Shown piece by piece: positions 34,176-45,823 of a stretch of DNA of 64,000 bases. Position numbers and translations under genes: made by a program. The notes under the pieces were generated by a model. That model searched no databases and was not told the DNA's origin. It saw nothing but the letters and a program-made list of their open reading frames with translations. Positions within the stretch are counted from its first letter, which is position 1. Each line of letters begins with the position of its first letter. The stretch is from Zarea fungicola. Its lineage: Eukaryota; Ascomycota; Sordariomycetes; Hypocreales; Cordycipitaceae. The DNA lies in the NCBI GenBank assembly GCA_900169235.1, contig FWCC01000283.1, forward strand, positions 179,070 to 243,069. Direction: 5' to 3'.

Positions 34176-35025
34176 TTAATCTGCCTTGGTTCCAATAGAA
34201 GCAGACCACGAATGGGCATAAAAGACCGCGGGACCACCAGTGAAGGGCTCAGTACCAAACTCGAACGCTGTGAATTGGGTAGTTAGTTTATGTCCACGCC
34301 GAAAGGCTGGGGGAGAAATTTCATACACAAGAGATACTGGCTCGAAGCCGGGAAATTTTTCTTCGCTTCAAGGTAGCGAAAGAATTCGACAGCATCGGTT
34401 TCAAATGACAAGAGTGGCGACTGGGCGACGAAGCTAAACGTTTGCTGGGATCCAATCGTCCCATGCCAAAGTTCCCAGGTGAGTCCGGCGAGGCTGACAG
34501 TATCCGTCTTTAAGCCAATGGGCTGGACCCATCCGTACTTGGAAAGCCTACCATGAAGAGAAATAATTAGCTTTTACCTCGTTCCATACATCTCATAGTA
34601 CTCTCTCACCAAATCATGATTTCATAGTCACCGCTCCAAGTGTTATGCTCGGGGTCGGCTGCAGTGAAGAAGTCGTAGGAAACGCCAGCTCTCAAGGTTG
34701 GTCCCGCGTAAATGTACGACCAGTTTGCCTTGGTTGGCATAGTGTCAATGTCACTCACAAGTGATTTGTTGGAAATTTGCAATTTCGTGTTTGGGTAGCT
34801 TTTGACGTTGGCTTCGCCGCCACGCCATTCCCAATTCGCATGCCAGGAGATGGTATCCCCCGACAGGCCATCCTTTGTGACGCACTGCTCGCCAGTTCCA
34901 AAGTCCTGTCCCCATTTGTTGTTTCTCATAAGATACTGTCCCGCAGACAGTGTGTCGTATTGGCCGCAAAGTGTTTGCGCGGCCACGAGCGGCGCGGCAG
35001 TGGAGAGTAGTGCAGCAGGTCTCAT
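34176..35025 (-). CDS. Glycoside hydrolase family 12 endoglucanase/xyloglucanase (242 aa)
   Basis: Exons 35025-34610, 34547-34327 and 34267-34176 sum to 243 codons. A short signal peptide (RPAALLSTAAPLVAAQ) precedes LCGQYDTLSAGQYLMRNNKW, the GH12 N-terminus. Further blocks are the YIYAGP region and DYEIMIWLSKYG with the nucleophile Glu135. The C-terminal FEFGTEPFTGG carries the acid/base Glu219, and the protein ends shortly after SWSASIG. The enzyme cleaves beta-1,4-glucan or xyloglucan outside the cell with retention. The last exon is easily missed: reading through its intron gives a false end just after KFLPQPFGVDIN and loses the acid/base residue. The intron has a CTAAC branch site. Confidence 0.93.
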
Positions 35026-36750
35026 GATGAGCCAAGTAAAACGCGGTACGATATGATGGCCAGATGAAGGAAGAAATTTTGAGGGGATCTGGTTTTTTTT
35101 TTCTTTAATGTCAAACTATAAAGCATTGTCTATGATTCATGATAAATCTCTTGTGGCCTAGTCGCCGTTGAATTCCAACGGCTTCAAGCATATTTCCTCG
35201 GCGCCATGTAGGACCTTCTTTGCTCTATCGACTTGAAGAAAGCGAGCTATAGGCGTAATACCAGAGCATGGATCAGCCAAGTCGGTAAAAAAGTCAATCG
35301 ATGGCTGATGGCATATATTCGGTTCCGTTTCAGCGTCGGCCAGTCAGTTTATGTAGCTATTCGGATCCATGAATAGAAGGAGCATGTTTTCATGAAATTG
35401 GTATACCGGTTATTGTTTCAAATCGGCCAGCTTACAAGAGACGACCTCAGCTTCATATCAGAGATATTGCAGCTGGATAGAGATGCCGGCTACGATGCCG
35501 CTTACATTTAGCCCATACTCTTCAGCAAGGTCACCTAGCATGGAGAAGTGCATCGACTACGAGGGATCCAACAGCCTCTTCACGATTACAGTAGACCGTT
35601 TCCTTCTTTTTTTTCTTCTTCGGAAAAACCAAACTCCTACACTTGATATCAGAAACATAGCATGGAGCACTGTCACGGAGAACACTCGGCCCTAATTGCC
35701 CGCTGCTCCCCCTCGTTAAATCGAGGTTCTCTCCAGCTGCTCAAACTCTATTTTGGGACAAAGCAGCTTTGACTATGCCGTCCTCTTGAGTAAGATAAAA
35801 GCACTGAGCAGTATTTAAATTGTCACTGTGAGGGTTGCCTACGATTTTCAATTGTGTCCTGGTAATGAATAAAGAAGGAGAGACTTGTGACTAGTAACCA
35901 GGGCTCCGAAAAAAATCTTTCTGTTTTCTTTCCGTTTTTTTTTTCTTTCTTCTTCTTTCTTTTTTAAAGAAATAAATGAAATTAATACAACGCTCGCACG
36001 TCTCTGTGAGTCAGCCAAGTCACGCAGCCTTTCAGCAGCATCAGTTCACTAAATGGTACGTACGTCAGTGGCTTTCTTCTCATTGGCACCACCAATTACA
36101 GCGCTGGTTTAGGCAGGTAAGCCTGTTGTGCCTACTAAACTCGACTATCCGGCGCTGAAGGACCCCCTGTAATAGGCCCACGGCAGCCCCGGAACCCTGT
36201 CAGGCCTAGCGCCAACGACCGTTTAATTTACACGCAATGGTTGTCCAGCCAGCGGAATGGAGTGCGCGACAGCGGGTCCCCCCAGCCTCAGCCAGCCAGC
36301 TGCCCGCCCACCAAGAGGACAGACTGACAGCCAACCCGTGACAGCCTCTTCCTCACAATCTCACTCAGCTCTCCTCCGTACTGCGTTCTTCTACACTCTG
36401 TCTGCTCAGTACCTCTCTTTGATCGAGGCCGTGGCCTGCATACAGTCCTTTCCATTTTTTTCTCTTTTTTTGCGTACTTTTTTTTCTTGTTCGTTTCCGA
36501 TATACCATCGGCGTTGGCTGAACAACAGGCTACTGCTCGCATGCTCCTGCCTCAGCCCCCTTTGCAACCCCTAGAGCCTCAACGACCTTGAATTGACGAC
36601 AACTACTCGACAACTTGTTCTCCTCCGCGGAGTCTCTCTACTTTTGTAATCCGATTGATCATCAGAGGCCACTTCCGTTCCGTCTCGCCTGCCGACATAC
36701 TTGCCCTCTACTTGTGTTGGTTGAGCCTGGTCTCTAGTCCGACCTGAAAG
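35026..36750. promoter_or_regulatory. Divergent intergenic and promoter region
   Basis: This 1.7-kb region separates the GH12 and set9 starts. Strong pyrimidine tracts occur at 35919-35966 and 36449-36492, the latter in the likely set9 leader. No gene is seen. Confidence 0.4.
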
Positions 36751-38707
36751 ATGCCGCCGTCAAAGACTGCGCCGAACAAACGGCACGTGCTGACACTGGC
36801 ACAACTATCGGCATACGACGACATCCTCACAGATGCCCTTGTCGATCATGTACGTCCAGCCTGGCGGTTGCAAGGGGACAACGGCAAACTAATACAACTA
36901 GGTATTCTACTGGACAACCATTCCTAAGAACCGACCGTCGTACCATCCCTCGCGCGGAGTCCAAGAAGACACCATTTCCAAGATACTGCAGGACGAAATT
37001 GTTGTAAACAAGAACGCTGCCGCTGCCGAGGCGAGGCTCTTGGCCACCGATGGCCTGCGCAGGTTCTCCGCCTCCCTCAAAACCGACAAGGAAAAAGAGG
37101 ACTTCCGCCGCCATCTGCGACGCTACATCAACATCTACCTCCCCGACTGTCCTTGGGAGGTCAATTCCACCAATCGATACACAGTCGTCACCCATGAAGC
37201 CAGCATCACCGCTCGACGACCTATTCGCAAGAATGAAACCATCAAATACCTCTCTGGCATCCAAGTCAACATCACCCCCGAGGAGGAGGACCTCATCTCG
37301 GTTCGCAAAAAGGACTTTAGCATTGTAGTCAGCTCGCGCAGCAAATCCACTAGCCTCTTCATGGGGCCTGCTCGATTTGCCAACCACGACTGTGACGCAA
37401 ATGCCGCTCTCATGACCACAAGTCATGCTGGCATTGAGATTGTGGCCGTGCGCAACATCGCTGTTGGTGAGGAAATTACAGTCACCTATGGCGAAAATTA
37501 CTTTGGCGATGACAATTGCGAATGTCTATGTAAATCCTGCGAGGATGGGTTCAGGAATGGATGGGAGCACGCAGAGGGCAACCCGGACGAGATGGCGGTG
37601 GCAGACGAGGAGAAGACGGAGACGTATGCACTTCGCAGACGAAGACGTGAGGACAGTCTTGGCGGCTCCTCCCGAACACCCTCAGTCACCCCCACGATAC
37701 GACCAAAGATTCGAAAAACCAGAACCGCTTCGAAACTGGGTGAGGTGAGCTCTGCGGCACCCTCGCCCGCCCCCGACGCAACACCGCGAGGGGCCAAACG
37801 ATCCTTTGATGCCATGGCTACCCCGCCCGTCACGCCAGCAAAGAAGCTGAAGCACTCGATTGAGCTGGTCCAGAGCGCTCGCGATGCTTCTCGGGGAAGC
37901 TCTGTCAGCGGTAGCGTCAGTTCTAGCCAGGACGAGCCTCTCGAAACTGATGTATCGTCGCCCGAACCATCTGATAAAATCAGCGAGCTGGTGGTGCGCC
38001 CCGCCCCCATGTCCCCAAACTCTTCACAGGGCGCTCCTTCGCCACAAAAATTGGATGCCGTTGCAGACCCCTCCTGCATTGCTGTTGTCATCAAGCGCAG
38101 CCACGAGGATGCTCTGGACAGCATCACCGTCAGCATTGAGCATGTGGATGACGCTGAAAAGGCCGATCTGGACGTGGTGCCCAAGCGCAAATACCAACGC
38201 AGAGTCTATCGGGAAAAGACGCCACCGGCCAGAATACGGATTCGCGGTGACTATGTGCTCACGCCGCTGCTGCTCTCGGAACCCGCCATGGCCTGGGTGC
38301 AGTGCGGCATCTGCAGCACGTCGTTTGTGCAGCAAAATGCCTACTTTACCCGGTCGTCGTGCCCGCGCTGCGAGAGGCATTCCAAGCTCTATGGATACAT
38401 CTGGCCCAAGACGGACAAGGAAGGCCCTCGTGATAAGGAAGAGCGTGTACTGGACCATAGAACTGTGCACCGCTTCTTGGATCGTTTTGGCGAGAAGCGA
38501 GCGCGCGGCCAAAAGGGGCCCGTAGAGCCGGCGGAGGCGACGACATCGGAAGAGGACGACGATGTCCCCGCACGCGGCCGCAGCCTCAAGCGCCGGTCCC
38601 TGTCCACCAAAGTGGTCGGAAAGATGGCGGCCGCAGAGGACGAAGCAAGCCGTCTTCGGCGAAGTGGTCGCTCACGTACAGTGAGCAGGAAGCTTGTCGG
38701 GGAATGA
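36751..38707 (+). CDS. set9: Histone H4 Lys20 methyltransferase Set9 (634 aa)
   Basis: Exons 36751-36849 and 36902-38707 (52-nt intron, GTACGT..CTAG) give 635 codons. The start MPPSKTAPNKRHVLTLAQLS and the following DDILTDALVDHVFYWTTIPK are the Set9/SUV4-20 N-terminal region. The SET domain covers about residues 110-240: FMGPARFANHDCDANAAL with Asn194, GEEITVTYGENYFGDDNCEC with Tyr229, and a post-SET-like CLCKSCEDG. The C-terminal half is disordered and basic, with a second cysteine cluster VQCGICSTSF plus CPRCERHSK. It methylates H4K20 in the nucleus, with roles in DNA damage response and heterochromatin. Length agrees with fungal orthologues. The intron-less second exon is 1.8 kb. Confidence 0.95.
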
Positions 38708-39383
38708 ATGGCGCTTTCTGTTGCTTTATTGAGCCCATGTAGCCGTAGAGACGTGGAACGTATTTTGATGGTTTTATCTGTTTTCTTTTCTTGTACAGCG
38801 AGCGGTGTAGGATATATATATCAGCCAGCCATTGGAGGCTACCATGTAAAATTATCAATTGCGCAATTATGCACAAAATTATTTTGTCCCTTTTTTCAAG
38901 ATTCAAGTGATGCAACCTGTTCTTTTGCCTTTTATCGCGATGAATGACGAAATGACGAACGACCCAATATGTGGCCAATGTTGAGCTTCTGTCGTCTTGA
39001 TTTCGCCGAATGTTGATATTCGGCGGCACTAGTTGTCCCAAAGACTTGAACCAAGATAACGGCGACAAGTAAAAAACTCGGAAATCCAGTTAAACGAATC
39101 TGGCGAATTTGGAGACTTTATTACCAATTCGATACTTGTTTTGATTTATTTTATTTTATTTTTTATTTTGAAGGGGCGGAACACTTGCCATCCGTATCAG
39201 CCGACTGGGATGTGCCTGCCGTTCTTGGGCGGGCTCGGGTGATTTAGCAAACGCGCACAATCTACATCTACAATAAGAATGTAGATAAAGACATGGGCTA
39301 GTGTAGATGCAAGATTGACTCGAGAAGAAAGAAGAAGAAAAAGTTTTACAAAGTAGACTGATTCCTTACCGCACTTGCCCACG
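38708..39383. other. Intergenic region
   Basis: About 675 bases between same-strand genes, with a TATTTTATTTT-type AT-rich patch at 39134-39170. No gene is seen. Confidence 0.45.
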
Positions 39384-40843
39384 ATGGAGCTGCATACTAC
39401 AGACAAAGGCACCTCTACACCTACCTCGGCGCCATTCAGTGCAACTACGGACCTTGCATCAACAACGACAGAGAATGTCGACATGGGCAACACCTCTCCC
39501 ACTGATGAGGAGGATGAATCAGAATACCCAGACGGCGGCCGTGAGGCATGGTCCGTCGTCATCGGGGCGTGGTGCGCCATGATCCCGTCCATGGGCCTTC
39601 TCAACACGCTCGCCGTGCTGGAGGCGTGGACTTCCGAGCACCAGCTCCGCGACGTGCCCAAGACCAAGTCGGCGTGGATTTTTAGCTGCTACGCCTTCTT
39701 CCTCTACTTTTGCGGCGCGCAAGTCGGTCCCGTATTTGACGCATATGATGTGCGTTTCCTAACGGTACCCGGATCTGTGGGCATGGTGGCCTCGTTGATC
39801 CTGCTCAGTTTCTCAACCGGTAAGCTCTTTTTCGAGAGCCAACTGCTCTGCTAATCCCCTCTTAACCCCTGCTAACTCACCTATCGTCAGAATTCTACCA
39901 AATTCTTCTCTCCTTTGGAGTCTTGGGAGGAGTGTCCGGATCGCTCCTCTTCAACCCCAGCCTCGCCGCTATTGGGCATTGGTTCCGCAGACGCCGCGCC
40001 TTTGCGACAGGAATTGCCTCCACGGCGGGCGGCATCGGCGGCATCATCTTCCCGCTCATCATCCTCTACCTCGCGCCCATCGTCGGCTTCCCCTGGGCTA
40101 TGCGCATCATTGCCCTCGTCAGCGCCGTCTTTCTCGCCGTCGCCTGTCTTACGCTCCGAAAGCGTCTACCAAATAATAATGCCAATAATAATAAGAATAA
40201 CAACAATAACAAGAAAAGCAGGACCACCGGCGCCGCCATTGACCTGTTGGCTCTCCGCGAGCCCAAGTTCGCCGCTACCACTGTGGCCATTTTTCTTATC
40301 GAGTTTGCCGTCTTCATCCCCTACACGTACATTTCGTCGTACGCCCTCGCGTCCGCCGCACACATGCCGCCGCAGCGCGCCTACCTCCTCAACGCACTCC
40401 TCAATGCCGGGGCCGTACCGGGCCGTGCGGTTCCAGGATACATGGCGGACCGGGTTGGCGTCTTCAACACCATGTGCATCACGGCCTGCATATGCGCGAC
40501 CTTCATATTTGGGCTCTGGTACAATGCCGGTCAGCATGAGGGCCTGATTACAGCGTTTGCCGTCATCTTTGGGTTCTGGTCAGGCGCGGCGATTGGTCTG
40601 ACGCCCGTGTGCGTTGCGCAGGTGTGCAGGGTGGAGGATATTGGCAAGAGGACTGGCACGACGTTTTTTGTGGCAAGCTTCGGGACGTTGACTGGTGTGC
40701 CGATTGCGGCCGCGGTGCTGGAGCAGGGGAGGCAAGAGTATGGCGGGTTGATTGTGTTTGGGGGTGCTTTTTACTTTGCCGCCTTTGTGGCGTTTTGCGT
40801 TGCGAGAGGGATCGCTGGTGGTTGGAACTGGCGTAAGTTTTGA
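39384..40843 (+). CDS. MFS monocarboxylate-transporter-type carrier with Asn-rich loop (462 aa)
   Basis: Exons 39384-39819 and 39891-40843 (71-nt intron) give 463 codons. The acidic N-terminus ends in YPDGGREAWSVVIGAW, the MCT-family opening motif. Later blocks are SFGVLGGVSGSLLFNPSLA, WFRRRRAFATGIASTAGGIG, NAGAVPGRAVPGYMADR and GFWSGAAIGLTPVCVAQ. Twelve TM helices are expected. The central cytoplasmic loop holds an Asn-rich run encoded by AAT/AAC repeats (40171-40216), a likely length-variable site. It is a second MCT-type carrier, about 20 kb from the first and not a recent duplicate (the two differ in most motifs). Substrate unknown. Confidence 0.92.
40171..40216 (+). repeat. AAT/AAC trinucleotide tract in MFS gene
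   Basis: Imperfect AAT/AAC repeats interrupted by GCC and AAG encode an Asn-rich stretch in the central loop of the carrier. Confidence 0.85.
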
Positions 40844-41930
40844 AGGGACATGAGATTATCATGGCTAGCAGCGCTGGGATTCGGGTGGGCTCCATACACA
40901 TAAAAATGGCATCTAGACAAGACATTTAGGCCAGAGTTTGAGTTGATTTGATAACCTGCGCGTACCCCCGTCCAATGTAAATGTTCCAACCTGCATCGTG
41001 CCGTTATCTGCATCGTAGTGTAAATAGTGCATCTCGTGTTATCGCTGTGTTGCATCTGGTGGTTAGACATCCATTTTGTGGCGTCAAATAAGGTTGGTCG
41101 ACGGTACCGCGTGCTGTGCAACGGCCCTGGCACCGATCCAAAAAGGCATCGGCATCTATTCACCGCAACGCATCTCACTAGTGTGCGAACATGCTAGATT
41201 TGGAAATCGCAGTTGGCTCTGCGCCAACCAGAAGACGCTGCATGAACATTCATCTATATGGTTTGCGGGAAGACGCTCGGCTGGTTTTGAAGATGGGCGA
41301 TTGCGATGCCGCCCGCATGACAAAGACACAGTGACGGGAAAAAAACGCCTCGTTTCGTACTCGGGTTGCAACAGCGCCGATGCAGATGACACTTTCTTGG
41401 CGGCACACGATTCAGCAGGTGTGTGTGTACATATGGTATGTGTGTGCTGTCTCTTGTTTGTCAGATGGACAGACCCCGCGCTGTCAAGTGGACATTGTCG
41501 ATACGTCGCACGGGAGATTTTGCAGTCAAATGATGTGTTTTTTTTTTTTGGATGCCATGTTTTATTCGTTGACATTGATGGATTGAATAGCTGTGGTGAT
41601 GGAGACGTTTCGTTAGTAACCAAACTTGGTTTCAAGACTGTCATGGTGGTGCGGAGAAGCTACATGGGCGCTGCACTAACTAGGAGGAGCTTGGCCTAGC
41701 TGACGCCGGCAGCACCAAGTACCACGGCTTGGCTTCAACCACCTCCGAGGACACCGCTGCCAACCATCTCACCAACCATACATACATACAGCAGCCATTT
41801 TCTTGCTTTCCATTTGCCACCTAAAATATTGCCTCTTTTTTCTCATCTTGGTTACCATTTTGGATAACAGTCTCATTGCATACTTTCACATCTGCAGCCT
41901 CCCCATTGAGAGAACTGGGCGGTGGCAATC
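40844..41930. other. Intergenic region
   Basis: This 1.1-kb stretch contains frames of about 160-207 codons on both strands at 41076-41699, but none starts with a convincing ATG or shows a motif. I treat them as chance. Confidence 0.45.
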
Positions 41931-43404
41931 ATGGTGAGCTTCCAAACTCCGCAAACACACTGAAGCTCCGAAGCCGCCGAGACAAGTTGCTGACCGCGCG
42001 TACTTTTAAAAAATACCCCAGGCTCTCAAATCGTTATTTCATCTATCATGTGAGTCGAACAAAATTATCCATTTAATTGCATTGTTTGGGAATATACTTA
42101 TACATTCTCCGTACAGTGCTTTTACCCGCCGTTTGGGCCTGCGACGGCACTGTGCAAGATGCCGACTCGTACTACTCCCGCAACGGCCTGACTTGGACTG
42201 ATGGCAAGGTCCGCATGAATGAGATTCAAGTTGTCGGCACCCACAACAGCTATCATGTCGAGGCTGATGTTCGAGAGCAAGGCTTCATGGCCCGGTTCAG
42301 CAACGATGCCATTAATTTTCGCTACGCCCACTCGGCGCTCGACATACAGCTAGAGTATAGCCGTGTCCGAAGCTTGGAGTGAGTCTGCCCTGTCTGTTTT
42401 TTTTTGTTTTTATTCTTCTGTATATTTTTGGGTGAATTTTCTTTTGTCGTCTCTCATCGCTTCTTTGGCTTTTAGCATCATAACTAACAGCAACAAACAG
42501 ACTCGACCTTCTAGCTGACCCCAACGGCGGCAACTACGCCAAACCCTTCATCAGGCGCCTCGTCGGCATGGACTTTCCCTCTGATCCCACCTACGCCACC
42601 AACAGCACCAAGGTCCTCCACGTCCCGGACCTCGACGTCGGCACCGTCTGCGCCAGCGTCGTCCAGTGCCTCCAGATCGTCAAGCGCTGGGTCGACGACC
42701 ACCCCCGCGCCGTCCCCATCCCCATCCTGCTCGAGCTCAAGACCGCCGAGTCCATCGGCGGCATGATTGGCGGCGCCCGCGTCATCCCCTGGAACGACAC
42801 AGTCCTGCTCGACTGGCTCGACGCCGAGATTCGCTCCGTGTTTCCCCCTTCCCAGATGATTGTGCCGGATGACATGCGCCGCGACACCACCACCCTCGAG
42901 GCCTCCGTCCTGGAGCACGGCTGGCCCGATCTGGACTCGGCCCGCGGCCGGGTCTTCTTCGTCATGGACAACGGGCCCCGTCATCGCGTGCGCACGGCGT
43001 ACATCCAGGGACGGCCCAACCTCGAAGGGCGGGTAATTTTCACCAATGCCGCCGCGGGGGACCCGGACTGCGCCTTTCAGAAGCACAATGACCCGACCAC
43101 GGATCTCCAGGTCGCCGAGATTCAAAGGGCCGTCGCCGCCAACTACTGGGTGCGCACGCGCGCGGACACGCCCCTGGATACCGTCCTGCCGGGCAAGTGC
43201 GATACGGTCATGCGCGATAACGCGCTGCGGTCGGGCGCGCAGATTGTGTCGACGGACTTTCCGACGTACGGGCCGAGTGCGCGATGGGGGTGCGACTATG
43301 CGGTGCGTCTGCCGGGAGGGAGGTCGGCGCGGTGCAATCCTGTCAATGGGCCGAGACGGTGTTCCGAGGCCGAGCTGGAACCGGGTGAGTATAGCAGAAA
43401 TTGA
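41931..43404 (+). CDS. Secreted PI-PLC-like phosphodiesterase (Ca2+-dependent phosphoinositide PLC type, 398 aa)
   Basis: Four exons: 41931-41933 (ATG only), 42022-42049, 42117-42378 and 42501-43404. Splicing yields MALKSLFHLSLLLPAVWA, a well-formed signal peptide that no unspliced frame supplies. Catalytic features of the PI-PLC X-like fold are VVGTHNSYH (first His near residue 53), ALDIQLEYS, then HVPDLDVGTVC, VPIPILLELKTAES, RGRVFFVMDN and a conserved end with IVSTDFPTYGP and ARCNPVNGPRRC. It resembles fungal members of the Ca2+-dependent phosphoinositide-specific phospholipase C family. A consensus donor (GTGAGT) at the end of exon 4 could instead lead to a further exon ending at 43528; the family usually stops near the LEP motif, so the shorter end is preferred. 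Confidence 0.8.
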
Positions 43405-43828
43405 GGAGGTTTGTTTTGGATTTTGTGTGCAATATGGAATAGGAAGTACGGGATATGATAGAACCGCAAGATTTATACCCAGACAGATACGTTACGGACA
43501 GCCATTTTATAGAATTTACGATCAGTGATACCATCATGGATGATCCAAGTCCAGTCCAGAATCGTAATGAGATGATTTGAACGTGTTGATGTAATTATGT
43601 TTGCTAAAACAATTAAAAGTGAAGGAGGAAAACCAATTAAAAGTAAATGATAGTGGTATAATACCACTGGTTAAATTCCATCACTGCTTGGGTGTAACTG
43701 CTTCCTCATTCCCAGCAATAGACAACGCTCCTCAAACAAACCGGGTATCCAACTCCCAATGTACCGAAACGCCGCGCACGGAAGAAACATGAAGAAGAAG
43801 AAGAACAGAAGAACAGAAAAAGACGGCT
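43405..43828. other. Convergent intergenic region
   Basis: About 420 bases between convergent genes, mostly AT-rich. It may include an alternative last exon of the PLC-like gene (to 43528). Confidence 0.4.
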
Positions 43829-44812
43829 CTATTCGAGGTTTCGCTGCATTTCGACACGCGTTTTCCGTGCGAGCTGGCAATCAAAGTAGCTCCATATAAT
43901 GTAAATCAACCGCACTCCCCTACACATATCGTTAGCACTCCATGATTTTCCTCGCGAGTCTTGTTTCTCTTACGCCGTCGCCCAGGTAAGCCCGGCCGTC
44001 ACCAGCATGACATGCCTCCACGGCGCAGGGTCGCCCTCGTCGTCGCCGCGATCGGACAAGCCGACAAAGCTGCCCGCCGTCAGCGCCGCCGCCATCATGA
44101 CAATGTCGAGTCCCGCAATCGCATACGGTGACACGCGCGGCATGACGGTGTTGATGAGGTCCACCAGCATAAACGCATCTATAACAATGGCAACGCCATT
44201 CTTTCAATTCCTTGTCAGTTTAAAAAAACAAAAAAAAGGTTTTTTTTCGGGAGTTTTCGACAAAAAGATGGAAGCCAGTGAAGAAAAGGGGGGGGAAAAG
44301 GGAAAAGAAATCCAACATACCGCTCCAATCGCCACGGCAGCTACACTACGCTTCTGCTGCCACCGAATCGCCAAGTACAAGCCCGTCACCAGCCCGCCCA
44401 TGGCAATGCTAAGCGACACGCTCCGCGCCAGCGCATGCGACAGGCCGTGCCGTCGCGACGCCCGGGGCAGCGCCTGCTCGAGGACCATGTCGTTGCTGAT
44501 GGGCACCACGCGCGGCCGCGATGTCTGCCGCGGCTGCCCGGGCGGCGGCGTCTCTACTTGGTCGTCGTCGCCGTCATCGCCGTCGTCATACTCGCCGCCG
44601 CGGTGAGGCAGGACCGCTGCTGCGGCGGTCCTGCTGCTGCCGCTGTGCCAGATGGCCGGCGTCATCATCGGATGCAGCTCAAACTGCTGCGGCCGCACGA
44701 GTCGGGACGGCCCCGCGACGACGGCATCGGCGCGGTATGACGCGGGCAACGACGGCGCTCGCGGGTGAGGGCGGGTGGTGATGGTGTAGCTGGCGAAAAC
44801 CGCCCCCGCCAT
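43829..44812 (-). CDS. Four-TM orphan membrane protein (269 aa)
   Basis: Exons 44812-44321, 44200-43974 and 43919-43829 total 270 codons. The second intron (54 nt, GTAAGA..CTAAC..GTAG) is strongly supported; reading through it stops after WATA. The first 120 residues are hydrophilic and Pro/Asp-rich, including an acidic run near DDGDDGDDD. Four hydrophobic segments follow: SLSIAMGGLVTGLYLAI, AVAIGANGVAIVIDAFMLV, IVMMAAALTAGSFVGL, and the last around VMLVTAGLTWATAGVRLIYI. A basic C-tail ends at MQRNLE. The topology is MARVEL-like but no family was recognised. It converges with the PLC-like gene. Confidence 0.7.
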
Positions 44813-45823
44813 TTGCTTTGTTCTTGGGCTTCGCCAGCGGGAGTCCAGTCACTCGTTTGCCTTTGGCTATCTACGGTCGTTTCCTCCACTGATGAGGGAC
44901 TGCTCAGTTAGACGTGGCTCATGGGCTATTGAGACGGTGGTTTTTTTATGGCATGCTCCAGCCGTCTTCCTCTTTTTGCTCATTTGAAATGGCAATGCTT
45001 CACATGAAGAAAGCTTGTCCGAGGGCGTCATGGTACGTGAGTGGCTGGGCTGGCTTGCTAACCTCGCAGGCAGAAGCGTTATTCTGGGGAAGCCCGGCGC
45101 TACAACGGCGGGCGTTCGCCGCCACCAACATTGTACTGCGTCCGCAGTGAAACTGCAAAATCAGCTGCTATTGGTGCGGTATCGAGTTTGAAGGTTAAAT
45201 GCCGATCTTTTGCGGAGCGCTCCATACTTTGTCCATTGTTTGAATTTGGTATAGAAATCCAAGTTTGGAAATTCTGACAACATACAGGTCTCTGATAGCT
45301 CAGTAGGACAGTCGCGGACAGAGACGATTTAGTACAAGGAGAAATAGAGGCTAAGTCACTACATAGCGGCTTGGCAAATATGTCGATACGAGAAGTCACT
45401 TGGACGCAAACAAGCTGCGGTCTATTTGGCTTGTCGTGGCTGTGACATTAGTACCCAAGGACGATTTACCCTATACTTGGGTCACGGTGCGATGAGGCCG
45501 TCTGGCCGAATTGTAATGAGGGACCGGTTGGTACTTGCACTATAGTTATAAAAAGTAGTTATCCTTAACATTGATGCTTGCGTTAGCATTAATGCCTAAC
45601 TTTTACTAGATTTGGTGTAATGGACTGGGGATTGTTCCCCGAATTCATGGACGCCTGCGATGGGCAACTTCCCAAAACTGCATTCTTTTGAGTGCCTACT
45701 CTAGAAGATACATTTTCTGGCATTTCTTTGTCCCCTAGCCAGTTCAAATTTATCAACAAAGATTTCGATAAGTTATACCATTCATGTAGGTCAAGCCCGC
45801 CTCTTGTCGTGCACTTGGGATGC
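44813..45823. other. Intergenic region
   Basis: About 1 kb without a credible gene. It lies upstream of the four-TM orphan and downstream of the esterase. Confidence 0.45.

Noticed and set aside
19031..35025. Secondary-metabolite gene cluster
   Set aside because: Transporters and secreted enzymes are present but there is no backbone synthase, tailoring oxidase set or pathway regulator.
41076..41699. 207-codon plus-strand frame and a 162-codon minus-strand frame
   Set aside because: Non-ATG starts, no motif, and similar length on both strands suggest chance in a stretch poor in stops.
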